NCBI GenBank assembly: GCA_947258815.1
Contig: CAMYJW010000011.1
Span: 1-64,000, forward strand
Origin: an uncultured Sphingomonadaceae bacterium
GTDB lineage: Bacteria > Pseudomonadota > Alphaproteobacteria > Sphingomonadales > Sphingomonadaceae
Length of the DNA: 64,000 nt
Direction: 5' to 3'
The notes under the pieces are model-generated. The model searched no databases and was not told where the DNA came from. It worked only from the letters and a program-made list of their open reading frames with translations. Positions within the stretch are counted from its first letter, which is position 1, and every line of letters begins with the position of its first letter. Shown piece by piece: positions 34,268-42,545 of this stretch. The translations under genes were made by a program, and so were the position numbers.

Positions 34268-34473
34268 CAGACAGGCCGCCGGTTTGCGCCGCTGTCCGCC
34301 ATTATACGGATCAAGGGCCTCACCGCCACCAAAGCACTCCTGCGATTTTTCAAAGCCCGCCCCTCAACATAAGCATCCTGCGTTAAGCGCCCGCGCCAAG
34401 GCCGGACCTTCCATTCGGCAGGTCACGATTCTGGCCCGCTATGGCGAGCAGCATGGCCGAAGGGATCACATGT

Positions 34474-35289
34474 ATGGCACAGCGGCTTGAAGGCAAAACA
34501 GCGATCGTCACCGGCGCGGCAGGCGGGATCGGCGCGACATCGGCAAAACGGCTGGCGCAAGACGGCGCAACGGTTGTGCTGGCGGATATCGATCTGGCTG
34601 GCGCTCAAGCAGCGGCGGACGCGATCGACGGGGCCAGCGCCATGCAGGTTGATCTGACGGACGAAGCCGCGGTGCAATCGTTGTGCGAAACGGTGGTCAG
34701 CAAGTTTGGCGGCATCGATATCCTGCACAATAACGCCGCGATTCAAAGCGACGGGCAACGCCAGCGCGATCTTGATGTGATGAACCTCGATGTCGCGGCA
34801 TGGGATATGGCAATGGCGGTCAACGTGCGCGGTGCGATGCTGATGGCCAAATATGTCGTCCCGCAGATGATCGCATCGGGCGGCGGATCGATCATCAACA
34901 GCGCATCGGGCTTTGGCGTTCAGGGCGAATCGACGCTAACCGCCTATGGCACATCGAAAGCCGCGCTGATCCAGCTCAACCGCATGATCGCCACGCAATA
35001 CGGCAAGCAGAACGTGCGCTCCAACTGCATGGTTATCGGCTTTGTGCTCACCCCGATGGCGGTGGAATCAACGCCCGATGTGGTGAAAGATATCCTGCTT
35101 TCGCATCACCTTACCCCGCGTCTGGGCCAGCCTGAAGACATCGCCAATCTGGTCGCCTTTCTGGCAAGCGACGAAAGCAGCTTCATCACCGGCGCTGCGA
35201 TCCCTATTGATGGCGGCGTGACCGCGCATCAGCCTAGCTATGCCGATTTCCAGAAGATGTTCGCCGAAATGGGCAGCGGAAAGCTTTAG
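34474..35289 (+). CDS. SDR with an HQPxYAD C-terminal tail
   Basis: The 271-residue SDR has TGAAGGIG (13-20), DILHNNAA (82-89) and the catalytic Ser145, Tyr158 and Lys162 (YGTSK). The C-terminus ends in DGGVTAHQPSYADFQKMF. This HxPxYAD tail, placed after the last strand, is shared with the SDRs at 39195 and 58097 and marks a subfamily. The start was set at 34474, seven bases after GAAGGGA; ATGs at 34441 and 34453 lack a comparable site. It probably oxidises an alcohol in the pathway; substrate unknown. An inverted pair of palindromic repeats follows. Confidence 0.91.
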   Translation: MAQRLEGKTAIVTGAAGGIGATSAKRLAQDGATVVLADIDLAGAQAAADAIDGASAMQVDLTDEAAVQSLCETVVSKFGGIDILHNNAAIQSDGQRQRDLDVMNLDVAAWDMAMAVNVRGAMLMAKYVVPQMIASGGGSIINSASGFGVQGESTLTAYGTSKAALIQLNRMIATQYGKQNVRSNCMVIGFVLTPMAVESTPDVVKDILLSHHLTPRLGQPEDIANLVAFLASDESSFITGAAIPIDGGVTAHQPSYADFQKMFAEMGSGKL

Positions 35290-35290
35290 A

Positions 35291-35415
35291 GCGTTTTTCG
35301 TTCAGGCTGACGCGAACGGAAAAGCAACGCTCAGGCGCCGCGCGGGCTTTTTGCGTTTTCCGTTCAGGCTGACGCGAACGGAAAAGCGACGCTCAGGCGC
35401 CGCGCGGGCTTTGGG
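35291..35415 (-). repeat. Two tandem units of the 62-63-bp palindromic repeat, inverted copy
   Basis: This is the reverse orientation of the repeat at 27731-27856, again as two tandem units with a 62-base period. The second unit has the perfect hairpin TTTTCCGTTC-N10-GAACGGAAAA at 35356-35385; in the first the left arm has a mismatch. The GC-rich part GCGCCGCGCGGGC follows each hairpin. It also sits between convergent genes (SDR ending at 35289 and VOC gene ending at 35462), the same context as the first copy. Confidence 0.87.
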
Positions 35416-35461
35416 GGACGATCTCCGCTCCCGATTGGTCCCGCATCGTGCTCCCGGCAAA

Positions 35462-36001
35462 TCAGGCCAGTTCTGCCAGCCGGTCCATGCCGCGCACCGG
35501 ATCGGTCACGCCGTCCCAGTTGGCGTGGGCCTTTTCCATCAGCGCAAGCGAGCCTTGAATCGCATCGGACATTTCCATCAGTTCGATGTAATACCCATAG
35601 GCCTTGCAGGTATCGAACAGGCAAAACCGCTCACCCGATGGCATCTGGCCGCTATAGGCAACTCGAAAACCTGCCTCGCTGAGCCGCTTGTATCCCGCTT
35701 CAAAATCCGTGCGCGGCATCACATGATGCAGGCCCGGCCCGTTTTTGGCCAGAAAATCGCGGAACGGCGATTTGCCGTCGTTGGTCTGGGCCAGCAGTTC
35801 GATCAGCTGGCCGCCCGAAAACCCGAAGCCCACTTTCATCGCAACTTCGGTCGGCTCTCCATAATAGAGCTGTCCGGGCAGAACCGGCACATCGAACACA
35901 AAGAACGGCCCCGCGCCAAGATCACGCGTCCAGTGTTCCAGCGCCGCATCCAGATCTTCCACCACATGGCACAGTTCAAGCACTGATCCTTCAGGCTGCA
36001 T
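35462..36001 (-). CDS. VOC-family protein, methylmalonyl-CoA epimerase-like
   Basis: The 179-residue protein has two VOC half-modules: VLELCHVVEDLDAALEHWTRDLGAGPFF and GLHHVMPRTDFEAGYKRLSEAGFRV, with a final GYYIELMEM strand. His in the first strand, His in GLHHV and Glu in YYIELME correspond to the metal ligands of the superfamily. It resembles glyoxalase_4/methylmalonyl-CoA epimerase-like proteins, but the reaction cannot be stated. The ATG at 36001 lies inside the end of the upstream DUF1214 gene (11-base overlap) behind AAGGAAGGATGG. It is the last gene of the ten-gene minus operon. Confidence 0.87.
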   Translation of the reverse strand: MQPEGSVLELCHVVEDLDAALEHWTRDLGAGPFFVFDVPVLPGQLYYGEPTEVAMKVGFGFSGGQLIELLAQTNDGKSPFRDFLAKNGPGLHHVMPRTDFEAGYKRLSEAGFRVAYSGQMPSGERFCLFDTCKAYGYYIELMEMSDAIQGSLALMEKAHANWDGVTDPVRGMDRLAELA

Positions 36002-37244
36002 CGATCCATCCTTCCTTGCTTGTTCGCTGGGAAAACGCGGCTGTCCGCGCGGCAATCTGCGCGTGGCGGCCCGCCAGATCGGCGCGCGGAACATCGCCGG
36101 GAATATCGGCAATCTTCACCAGCCGGACATCGCGGATCATCTGATCCTTGGGCGGGTTTTCCGGCACGCCCTGCCAGCGCGTCAGCATCCAGCCTTCATG
36201 CAGGCCGCACGTATCGATCCAGTTGGCAACGCCCGGATCGCAAAGCGCGATCGCATAAGTCACCGTGCCATCCGGGTTGGGCGTGATCTGCGCCTTGTTC
36301 AGGCTGGCCAGCCGCAGCATCGGATCGGGCGCGATGGTCCACGGATCGGTGATCTGAAAGCCGGTGTAATAGCTGCCCACCGGATCAAGCGTGATCAGCA
36401 CCGCCTCATCATTTGCCAGCGCAAAACGGCCACCGGCAAGATAGCCCCAGTTGCCATCGCGCCCGTTCGGGCCAACAAGCGTGTTGGGATCGGGGAAGCC
36501 AAGAAAGTCATCCTTAAACCCACGCCAGAAACGCACCCAAGCGGGCATATCGGCAATGATCGCGGCGGCAATTTCCTCTTCGGTGCGCGGCTTCCAGTCT
36601 GCCGGAGGATCAAGACGGCGCACGCTGACTTGTGCGGGCAACTGGTTCCAGTCTGCCTGACTGTCGCGCGTGTATATCTGGATACGTCCCGATTGCGATT
36701 GCAGATGCAGCGGGCCGCCTTCTTCCGGCCCGACCGTAACCGTCACGCGCCGCGCTTCATCGCAATGGGGAAGCAGATCCTGCAGCGTAAGCGCGCCAAT
36801 ATTGTGGCCCAGCCCGGCGTGATGTTTCGGCTCCATTTCGATCACGATGCTGAATTGCGGCGGATTTTCCGAAAATTGCAGATCAATCTCATAATGCGCG
36901 TCGCCATCGATGGGTATTTCGCGGTTGAAATTGTCCGGGTTATCGATCGCCACGGCAGCGCCATGATAGACATGGCCAAACCAGTTGCGCGGCGGATTGG
37001 AGACGTTCCATGTCACGCGCGGATCGGCGGTATCCCCATTGGCTTCGCGCATCGCCAGCGCCAGCACCCATTGATCGAGCGCGCGGTCCAGCGCCAGATT
37101 GCCATCGACCGTGTTCGCGGCGGGATCGGCAAGCATGCCCGAACGCGCCGCTTCACGCGCGGCGCGAATGTCGGCCCACTCTATCAAACGCAGCGCCAGC
37201 TTTTCGGCGGCTTCCTGATCGGGCGTATAGAGCGGATTGGTCAT
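35991..37244 (-). CDS. DUF1214 domain protein (second copy)
   Basis: The 417-residue protein shares the overall plan of the protein at 29153: a central beta-rich domain (NWFGHVYHGAAVAIDN, SIVIEMEPKHHAGLGHN), a segment DEAVLITLDPVGSYYTGFQITDPW, and the C-terminal GVANWIDTCGLHEGWMLTRWQ. It has no signal peptide, so it should be cytoplasmic. The family function is unknown; occurrence of two copies among catabolic genes suggests a role in handling the substrate. Its start overlaps the preceding SDR stop by four bases (ATGA), and the VOC gene overlaps its 3' end. Confidence 0.86.
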   Translation of the reverse strand: MTNPLYTPDQEAAEKLALRLIEWADIRAAREAARSGMLADPAANTVDGNLALDRALDQWVLALAMREANGDTADPRVTWNVSNPPRNWFGHVYHGAAVAIDNPDNFNREIPIDGDAHYEIDLQFSENPPQFSIVIEMEPKHHAGLGHNIGALTLQDLLPHCDEARRVTVTVGPEEGGPLHLQSQSGRIQIYTRDSQADWNQLPAQVSVRRLDPPADWKPRTEEEIAAAIIADMPAWVRFWRGFKDDFLGFPDPNTLVGPNGRDGNWGYLAGGRFALANDEAVLITLDPVGSYYTGFQITDPWTIAPDPMLRLASLNKAQITPNPDGTVTYAIALCDPGVANWIDTCGLHEGWMLTRWQGVPENPPKDQMIRDVRLVKIADIPGDVPRADLAGRHAQIAARTAAFSQRTSKEGWIDAA

Positions 37245-38017
37245 GCGATCGTGCCCACGCGCCCGCCTTCGACAAACACCGTGCTGCCGGTGGTGTAGCT
37301 TGAAGCATCGCTGGCGAGCAGGATCGCCGCGCCCACCGCTTCATCCGCCGCGCCAAACCGCTTGATCGCATTGCGCTCTGCCAGTCCCAGCCCTTTATGA
37401 ATTTCCGCTTCCTGCCCGTCCGGGCTCATCGAGCCGACGCACAGCGCATTGACACGGGTGTGCGGCGCCAGCGCTTTGGCCAGAGAGCGCGTCAGGAAAG
37501 CCAGTGCCGCCTTGCTGACACCATAGGCAACCGCAGGCGGGATCGGCGTAAACCCACCGCAGCTTTGCACCGAAATGATCACGCCCTTGCCATGCGCTTC
37601 CATTTCGGCAGCGGTCAGCTCAGAAAGCCGCCATGTCGCCAGAACGTTGACATCCATCGCGGTTTTCCAGACTTCATCGGTATTGGCCCAAAGCCCGCCA
37701 TCGTGCGCATAGACAACGCCCGCAGCCGCATTGTTGAACACGATATGGATCGGCCCGAATGCCTCGCGCGCTGTGTTGACCAGGTTTTCCAGATCGGCCC
37801 GCTCACCCGCATCGGCGGCCACGGCCAGCGCACGCCCACCATCGAGCGCGTTTATTTCATCCGCGATCCGATCCAGCCGGTCTTGCGAGCGCGCGGAAAT
37901 GACCACGTTGGCGCCCAGTTCGGCATAGGCTTTGGCAACATGTTCTCCAACGCCGGGGCCAACGCCGGTAAGGATTGCGGTGCGGCCATCAAGCCGGAAA
38001 CGATCTAGCACGCTCAT
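37241..38017 (-). CDS. Short-chain dehydrogenase
   Basis: The 258-residue SDR has an N-terminal TGVGPGVG (17-24), FNNAAAG (94-100) and catalytic Ser152, Tyr165 and Lys169 in YGVSK. The ASDASSYTTGSTVFVEGG end is typical. NAD(P) use and substrate are not decidable; SARSQDR after the second strand favours NADPH because of the arginine-rich loop. Both ends overlap neighbours by four bases (sulfotransferase upstream, DUF1214 gene downstream), so it is firmly part of the minus-strand operon. Confidence 0.91.
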   Translation of the reverse strand: MSVLDRFRLDGRTAILTGVGPGVGEHVAKAYAELGANVVISARSQDRLDRIADEINALDGGRALAVAADAGERADLENLVNTAREAFGPIHIVFNNAAAGVVYAHDGGLWANTDEVWKTAMDVNVLATWRLSELTAAEMEAHGKGVIISVQSCGGFTPIPPAVAYGVSKAALAFLTRSLAKALAPHTRVNALCVGSMSPDGQEAEIHKGLGLAERNAIKRFGAADEAVGAAILLASDASSYTTGSTVFVEGGRVGTIA

Positions 38018-39198
38018 GCGTTTGCTCCTGTTTCGGGCCGGCCCAGCAAGTGGCCAAACCGGTCGTAATAATCCGCCATGCGGGTGCGCACCTGCGCAAC
38101 ATCGATGCCATATTCTTCGGGCGAATGTTTGTGCTTGCCCATCCGTTTTGCGGCCGGGTTCTCAATCAGAAACCGATCAATCCGGGCCTTGTGCTCGTCG
38201 GAAAAGGTGAGACCGAACTTGTCATAAATCCGCTGGATTGCGCCTTTGGGATCGGCAACGACATCCTTGTGCGCCAGATCGATAATCCGGCTTTCAATCG
38301 CCGGATCGGATCGTGCGGCAAGGCCTCTGTTCATCGCCGCGGTCCATGTTTCCACCACGTCCTGCCCGATTGCAGCCTTGTCCTTGTCTCCACCAAACGC
38401 GGCAAGGAACCCGGCAATAAAGCTCGACAGGGATGAAAACGTCAGCGCCGGATCGCGGTGAGTCCACACCAGCATCGCGCCGGGATAGGCCTTGAGAAGC
38501 GCGGGCAGATAGAACAGATGCTGCGGCGATTTCAGCGTCCAGCGCCCTTTGGGGCCTTTCCACTGGAAGTTCTGCAGCAGCCGTTTGTGCGAGGCATAAA
38601 GCCCCGGTGCATCGCTGCCGCGCAGCCATTGGGCAAAATCAGGCACACCCAGTTCGGCCGCGAAGTTGGTGCTGGCAAAATGATACTGCATGCCATGGTT
38701 GCACTCACCGGGCTGGGTGCAGTCAAACCGCTGGATATCCAGCAGCTGCGGCGCGTGTTCCAGCCAGTTATCATACATCGCGGTGACTTGGGCAATGCGC
38801 GGATCGCTGTCGAAAGTCGCCTCTTCGGGCGCGGGCCAGGGGATATACCATTCCCATTCGCGCGGCGCGCGCGCTTCGGGATCAAGGCACAGCAGATCAT
38901 AGCTGATCGTCGTTCCGGTGCGCGGCAGGCCGATAACGATCAGCGGATCGCCGATATCCTGCTGCGCGATTTCGGGGTGAAGCCGGTCATCCTCGACAAA
39001 CCGCAGGCGCGTGGAAAGCTGGCCAACGATGTTGTGCGTGGCAAGATGGCGCAGCTGATCGTTTGGCCCCATCGCCTCAACCGCGGCGACCAGACGTTCA
39101 AAGCCTTCGCGCCACCCGGTGTCGGGCCCAAAATCGCCAAGGCCGGTTGCTTCACGCGCGGCGGCTTCAAGCCCGCCAACAGTCAGCGGCGCGCTCAT
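38014..39198 (-). CDS. Sulfotransferase-family protein
   Basis: The 394-residue protein has the 5'-phosphosulfate loop VIGLPRTGTT (88-97) and, later, the 3'-phosphate segment (VWTHRDPALTFSSLSSF), the two PAPS-binding elements of the sulfotransferase_3 family. It may transfer sulfate to a hydroxyl on the substrate or an intermediate, although many bacterial members of this family are uncharacterised and may not be true sulfotransferases. No PAPS synthesis gene was seen in the window. Its start and stop each overlap neighbouring SDR genes by four bases. A second such gene is at 43469 on the other strand. Confidence 0.88.
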   Translation of the reverse strand: MSAPLTVGGLEAAAREATGLGDFGPDTGWREGFERLVAAVEAMGPNDQLRHLATHNIVGQLSTRLRFVEDDRLHPEIAQQDIGDPLIVIGLPRTGTTISYDLLCLDPEARAPREWEWYIPWPAPEEATFDSDPRIAQVTAMYDNWLEHAPQLLDIQRFDCTQPGECNHGMQYHFASTNFAAELGVPDFAQWLRGSDAPGLYASHKRLLQNFQWKGPKGRWTLKSPQHLFYLPALLKAYPGAMLVWTHRDPALTFSSLSSFIAGFLAAFGGDKDKAAIGQDVVETWTAAMNRGLAARSDPAIESRIIDLAHKDVVADPKGAIQRIYDKFGLTFSDEHKARIDRFLIENPAAKRMGKHKHSPEEYGIDVAQVRTRMADYYDRFGHLLGRPETGANA

Positions 39199-39998
39199 GA
39201 CAGATGCTGCTCCATCATTTCCAGCAGATCGGCATAATGTGGCTGATGCGAAAGCCCGCCACCTGAAATCGAGATGTTTTCGCCAGTGATATAGCGGCTT
39301 TCATCGGCTGCGAGGAACGTCACCAGCGCCGCGATATCATCCGGCGTGCCAAATTCAGGCGTCAGGATATGGCGCTGGATAATTTCCTTAAGACCCGGCG
39401 CCGTTGCTTCCAGCGCGGCTGTTAGAACCACACCGGGCGAAACCGAATTGCAGCGGATATTCTGTTTGCCATATTGGGTGGCGATATATTTCGAAAGGGT
39501 GATCACCCCGGCTTTTGACGAGCCATAAGCGATCCGCGCGAGATCGCCTGCAACACCGCTGTTCGATGCGGTGTTGACGATGGAGCCGCCGCCGCGCTTC
39601 AGCATGTGCGGGATCGCGTGCTTGCAGCCCAGCATATAGGCGCGCAGATTGATATCGAGGATCTCGTCCCAGATTTCGACCGGAATATCGACCGCGGTGC
39701 TATCGAGCGGGTGCTTGGCCGGATCGGTCATCGCCGCGTTGTTGTGCAACACATCAAGCCCGCCGAAATGGGCAACGGTGGTTTCCACCATCGCTTCTAT
39801 CGAAGCCGGGTCTGCTGCATCGAACTGCACCGCGAGCGCCGCATCGCCCAGCGGTTCGGCTGCGGCGCGGGCGCTGTCTTCAAACAGATCGGCGATGGCG
39901 ACTTTCGCCCCTTCCGAAACCATTCTGCGCGCGACCGCCGATCCGATACCGCCACCGCCGCCTGTCACAATCGCGATCTTGCCTTCCAGTCTGCGCAT
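39195..39998 (-). CDS. SDR with an HQPxYAD C-terminal tail
   Basis: The 267-residue SDR has TGGGGGIG (12-19), DVLHNNAA (82-89), catalytic Ser145, Tyr158 and Lys162 (YGSSK) and the tail SHQPHYADLLEMMEQ. It is a clear paralogue of the genes at 34474 and 58097: the same DILHNNAA-type block, IATQYGKQNIRCNSV and H-x-P-x-Y-A-D ending. Paralogue expansion suggests several similar alcohols (epimers or successive hydroxyls) are oxidised in the pathway. It overlaps the sulfotransferase gene by four bases and follows the SDR at 40003 after four bases. Confidence 0.91.
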   Translation of the reverse strand: MRRLEGKIAIVTGGGGGIGSAVARRMVSEGAKVAIADLFEDSARAAAEPLGDAALAVQFDAADPASIEAMVETTVAHFGGLDVLHNNAAMTDPAKHPLDSTAVDIPVEIWDEILDINLRAYMLGCKHAIPHMLKRGGGSIVNTASNSGVAGDLARIAYGSSKAGVITLSKYIATQYGKQNIRCNSVSPGVVLTAALEATAPGLKEIIQRHILTPEFGTPDDIAALVTFLAADESRYITGENISISGGGLSHQPHYADLLEMMEQHLS

Positions 39999-40002
39999 CG
40001 GA

Positions 40003-40827
40003 TTACCCCCCGGTGAATGTCTTGTTGAATTCGACGAAGCCTATCAGTCGTTCCTTGCGTTCCACTTCCAGCCGCGCGACATCCTTGCTGCTGGGTCCGC
40101 TGAACAGAATCTGGATCGGTTCGCCTGCCAGCAGTCCGGCAAGCGCGTTGTGAGTCACCTCACCCGGATCATAAACCTGCGACAGATCAAATCCTTCGGG
40201 GACGGTGCGCAGCAGCATCGGCGTTTTCATCATCGGCGCGGCTACTGCGATCACATCGATCCCGCGCTCATTATATTCCGCCCAAAGCGATTCCGCGAAA
40301 TTGATCTCGAACGCCTTTGTTGCCGAATACATCGCAAGATTGGGCTGGCCGCCCAGACCTGCGCCTGAAGCCATAACGATCAGTCCGCCGCATCCACGCT
40401 CAAGAAACTTCCTGCCAAACCCGTTCGATGCATCGATCAGAGTGGACACATTCATGCGCACAAGCCGGTGGGCAGCGGACGTATCGTCCTCGAAGAACCG
40501 ATTGAACGCATCCGCGCCCGCATTTGAAATATACAGGCCGACATCAATATCGGACGCCGCTTCAAGAATGCGCAGTCCCGCGCCGTCTTCGGTCAAGTCC
40601 TGCGCAACCGCGCGATATTCGATGCCATGTTCGGCTTTCAGCGCTTCGCCCAGCGCTTTGAGCGCCTCTTCCCGGCGGGAAACGAGGACGAGATTGATCC
40701 CCATTTCAGCCAGTTCGCGGGCAAAACATTCACCAGTCCCTTCAGACGCGCCGGCAATAACCGCCCATGGGCCATATTTCTTGACGAAGGCCGCTTTATC
40801 CAGCGGCAGTTGAGGAAGATCACGCAT
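40003..40827 (-). CDS. SDR, 17-beta-hydroxysteroid dehydrogenase 12-like
   Basis: The 274-residue SDR differs from the others in the operon: the cofactor loop is AGASEGTG (25-32) after a KYGPWAVI lead-in, a pattern shared with the 17-beta-HSD12/3-ketoacyl reductase group, followed by VSRREEAL (NADPH-type). Catalytic Ser154, Tyr167 and Lys171 (YSATK) are present. Instead of SNNAG it has SNAGAD. It likely reduces or oxidises a bulky ketone/alcohol. It lies three bases after the carboxymuconolactone decarboxylase-like gene in the operon. Confidence 0.9.
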   Translation of the reverse strand: MRDLPQLPLDKAAFVKKYGPWAVIAGASEGTGECFARELAEMGINLVLVSRREEALKALGEALKAEHGIEYRAVAQDLTEDGAGLRILEAASDIDVGLYISNAGADAFNRFFEDDTSAAHRLVRMNVSTLIDASNGFGRKFLERGCGGLIVMASGAGLGGQPNLAMYSATKAFEINFAESLWAEYNERGIDVIAVAAPMMKTPMLLRTVPEGFDLSQVYDPGEVTHNALAGLLAGEPIQILFSGPSSKDVARLEVERKERLIGFVEFNKTFTGG

Positions 40828-40830
40828 CGC

Positions 40831-41217
40831 TTATTTCGCCTTTTTCATTTCGGCAACACGGGCCTTGGCCGCTTCGATACCGCGGAACAGCGCGGTGGTG
40901 TTGCCAGCGCCGCAATAGAACAGCAGGAAAAGCGGAAGCTGCTCAAGCTGCTCTTCAGTGAATTCCTCGTTCACCAGCGCGCCCGTCATCTGGATTTCGA
41001 TCAGATCCTGACGCCCCATCATCGTGGTCGCACCCAGCACCATCAGCCGCTTGTCACGGATCGAAAACGCATCGTCGCCCCATGTGTTGGCAAACTGATT
41101 GCCGACGATTTCCTGATTGAGCGGCGTGTCCTTGTATGGTTTGACCATCTCGGACGCACCCGGCCCATAGACCCGGTCAAACACTTCGAGGCCTTTTTCC
41201 CAGTTCTTCTCGCTCAT
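40831..41217 (-). CDS. Carboxymuconolactone decarboxylase-family protein
   Basis: This 128-residue helical protein fits the CMD/AhpD-like family: LEVFDRVYGPGASEMVKPY, then FANTWGDDAFSIRDKRLMVLGATTMMGRQDLIEIQMTGAL and a helix ending in FLLFYCGAGN. The redox CxxC of AhpD is absent, so peroxidase function is unlikely; the layout is nearer to PcaC-type decarboxylases, whose key residues I cannot verify here. In this operon it may decarboxylate or isomerise a ring-cleavage product. It is 24 bases after the phosphatase-like gene and three before an SDR. Confidence 0.88.
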   Translation of the reverse strand: MSEKNWEKGLEVFDRVYGPGASEMVKPYKDTPLNQEIVGNQFANTWGDDAFSIRDKRLMVLGATTMMGRQDLIEIQMTGALVNEEFTEEQLEQLPLFLLFYCGAGNTTALFRGIEAAKARVAEMKKAK

Positions 41218-41241
41218 CGTATTGCTCCTGAAATTGCAGTG

Positions 41242-42030
41242 TCAGTTGTTTGATTGGCCGGACGCATCGCGATCGCCAACAAGGAATCGTCTGATCGCCT
41301 GTTGTACCTGTTGATCGACGCCGGCCTGCGTAAGATATCCGGGCACACCGGACCAGTTTTCGTCAATCACGCGCCACGCCGCTTCGAGATAAAGCGCACG
41401 CACGCCGATCAGCGCATCGACCTGGCCGGGGCTGGGCATAAAGCCGTAGCTGCCCATGAAGCCCGCCTCCAGCTTGCCGCTTTTCTGCAGATTATCGCCA
41501 AATATCTGCGATCGCAGGTAATCCTGCATAATGTCATCACGCGAAACGCCCGCGACTTCCAGCAGCACCGCGACGGCGACGCCGGTCCGGTCCTTGCCGG
41601 CTGTGCAGTTGACCAGAACCGGCGGTTCATGATCGCTCAGGCATGCGCCGATCACGCCCCAGTGCGGCATCAGTGCTTCAGGTATTTCGCGGTAGGTATC
41701 GGCCATCGTATCCAGCGCGATTTGCGGATCGGGCCCGAGAAGCAGGCGATTGCGCCCTTCGTTGCCAAACACCCGCAGATCGGCATCGACATTGAGCCCG
41801 TGCCACGCGCATTCATCCCCGTGCCATTCGTGCGGCGTTTGCTCGCGCTCATGCGCGGAACGCAGATCGATGATGTTGCGAATGCCCAGCGAAGCAAGCG
41901 CAGAAAACTGCTCTGCCCCGAAATTTGATGGTCCTTCACTGCGATAAAGCACGCCCGGACGGATTTCTCCGTCGCTTGCGGGAATGCCGCCCAGATCGCG
42001 AAAATTAAGACCACTGAGTGGCATTGTCAT
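41242..42030 (-). CDS. Tyrosine-phosphatase-like protein (DSP family)
   Basis: The 262-residue protein starts with LSGLNFRDLGGIPASDG and SEGPSNFGAEQFSALASLGIRNIIDLRS, the usual N-terminus of bacterial atypical tyrosine/phosphoinositide phosphatases, and carries the P-loop NCTAGKDRTG. The C-x5-R of the PTP family is intact but the residue before the cysteine is Asn, not His. It may remove phosphate from a protein or small molecule; with two APH-like kinases in the window a metabolic role in a phosphorylated intermediate is possible but unproved. Its ATG directly abuts the stop of the VOC gene upstream. Confidence 0.88.
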   Translation of the reverse strand: MTMPLSGLNFRDLGGIPASDGEIRPGVLYRSEGPSNFGAEQFSALASLGIRNIIDLRSAHEREQTPHEWHGDECAWHGLNVDADLRVFGNEGRNRLLLGPDPQIALDTMADTYREIPEALMPHWGVIGACLSDHEPPVLVNCTAGKDRTGVAVAVLLEVAGVSRDDIMQDYLRSQIFGDNLQKSGKLEAGFMGSYGFMPSPGQVDALIGVRALYLEAAWRVIDENWSGVPGYLTQAGVDQQVQQAIRRFLVGDRDASGQSNN

Positions 42031-42534
42031 TTACCCCGGATAACTTGGAATGGCAGCCGCCATCGCACGATAGAACTCTGGATCGAACCACACATGCTCA
42101 ACATAGTGGCCCAGTGTCGCGCGCTCATCGGTGTAGGCATAGCGCATCATGTCTCCCAGCGCGCCACTCCAGATCACCGGGTGGCGCTGCGGATCGAGCG
42201 AGGCCATGTGCGCGTCGAAATCGGCAAGCGCGCCATCGATGCGCATCGCCACATGATGAAACCGCATCGCGAAGCTGCCATCTTGCGGCAGAACTTCGGC
42301 ATGCATCGGCGCTTTTCCGGGAACCGGCTCAATCAGCTCGATTTCCACTCCGCCAACCAGTGCCAGCGCGATCCGCATCTCATAGTGCGGCGATGCCTCA
42401 AGCCCCGGCGCATCATTGGCGAAAACGTGGAAGGACGGCACATCGAAATCATCGCGCCAGATCGCCATCGCGCGATCGAGATCGTTCGTCACATAGGCGT
42501 TCTGGCTGTGCCGGGCTGCTGTTCGGGCAAACAT
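42031..42534 (-). CDS. VOC-family protein
   Basis: The 167-residue protein reads as a VOC domain: an N-terminal HSQNAYVTNDLDRAMAIWRDDFDVPSFHVF module and a second half with FAMRFHHVAMRIDGALADFDAHMASL and YVEHVWFDPEFYRAM. The first histidine (position 9), the second (HHVAM) and the glutamate in VEHVW could bind a metal. Catalytic function is not assignable. It is the second gene of the ten-gene minus operon, 11 bases after the leading SDR. Three VOC genes in the window (22233, 35462, 42031) all end up in operons with SDRs or LLM enzymes. Confidence 0.86.
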   Translation of the reverse strand: MFARTAARHSQNAYVTNDLDRAMAIWRDDFDVPSFHVFANDAPGLEASPHYEMRIALALVGGVEIELIEPVPGKAPMHAEVLPQDGSFAMRFHHVAMRIDGALADFDAHMASLDPQRHPVIWSGALGDMMRYAYTDERATLGHYVEHVWFDPEFYRAMAAAIPSYPG

Positions 42535-42545
42535 GAGGCTGTCCT

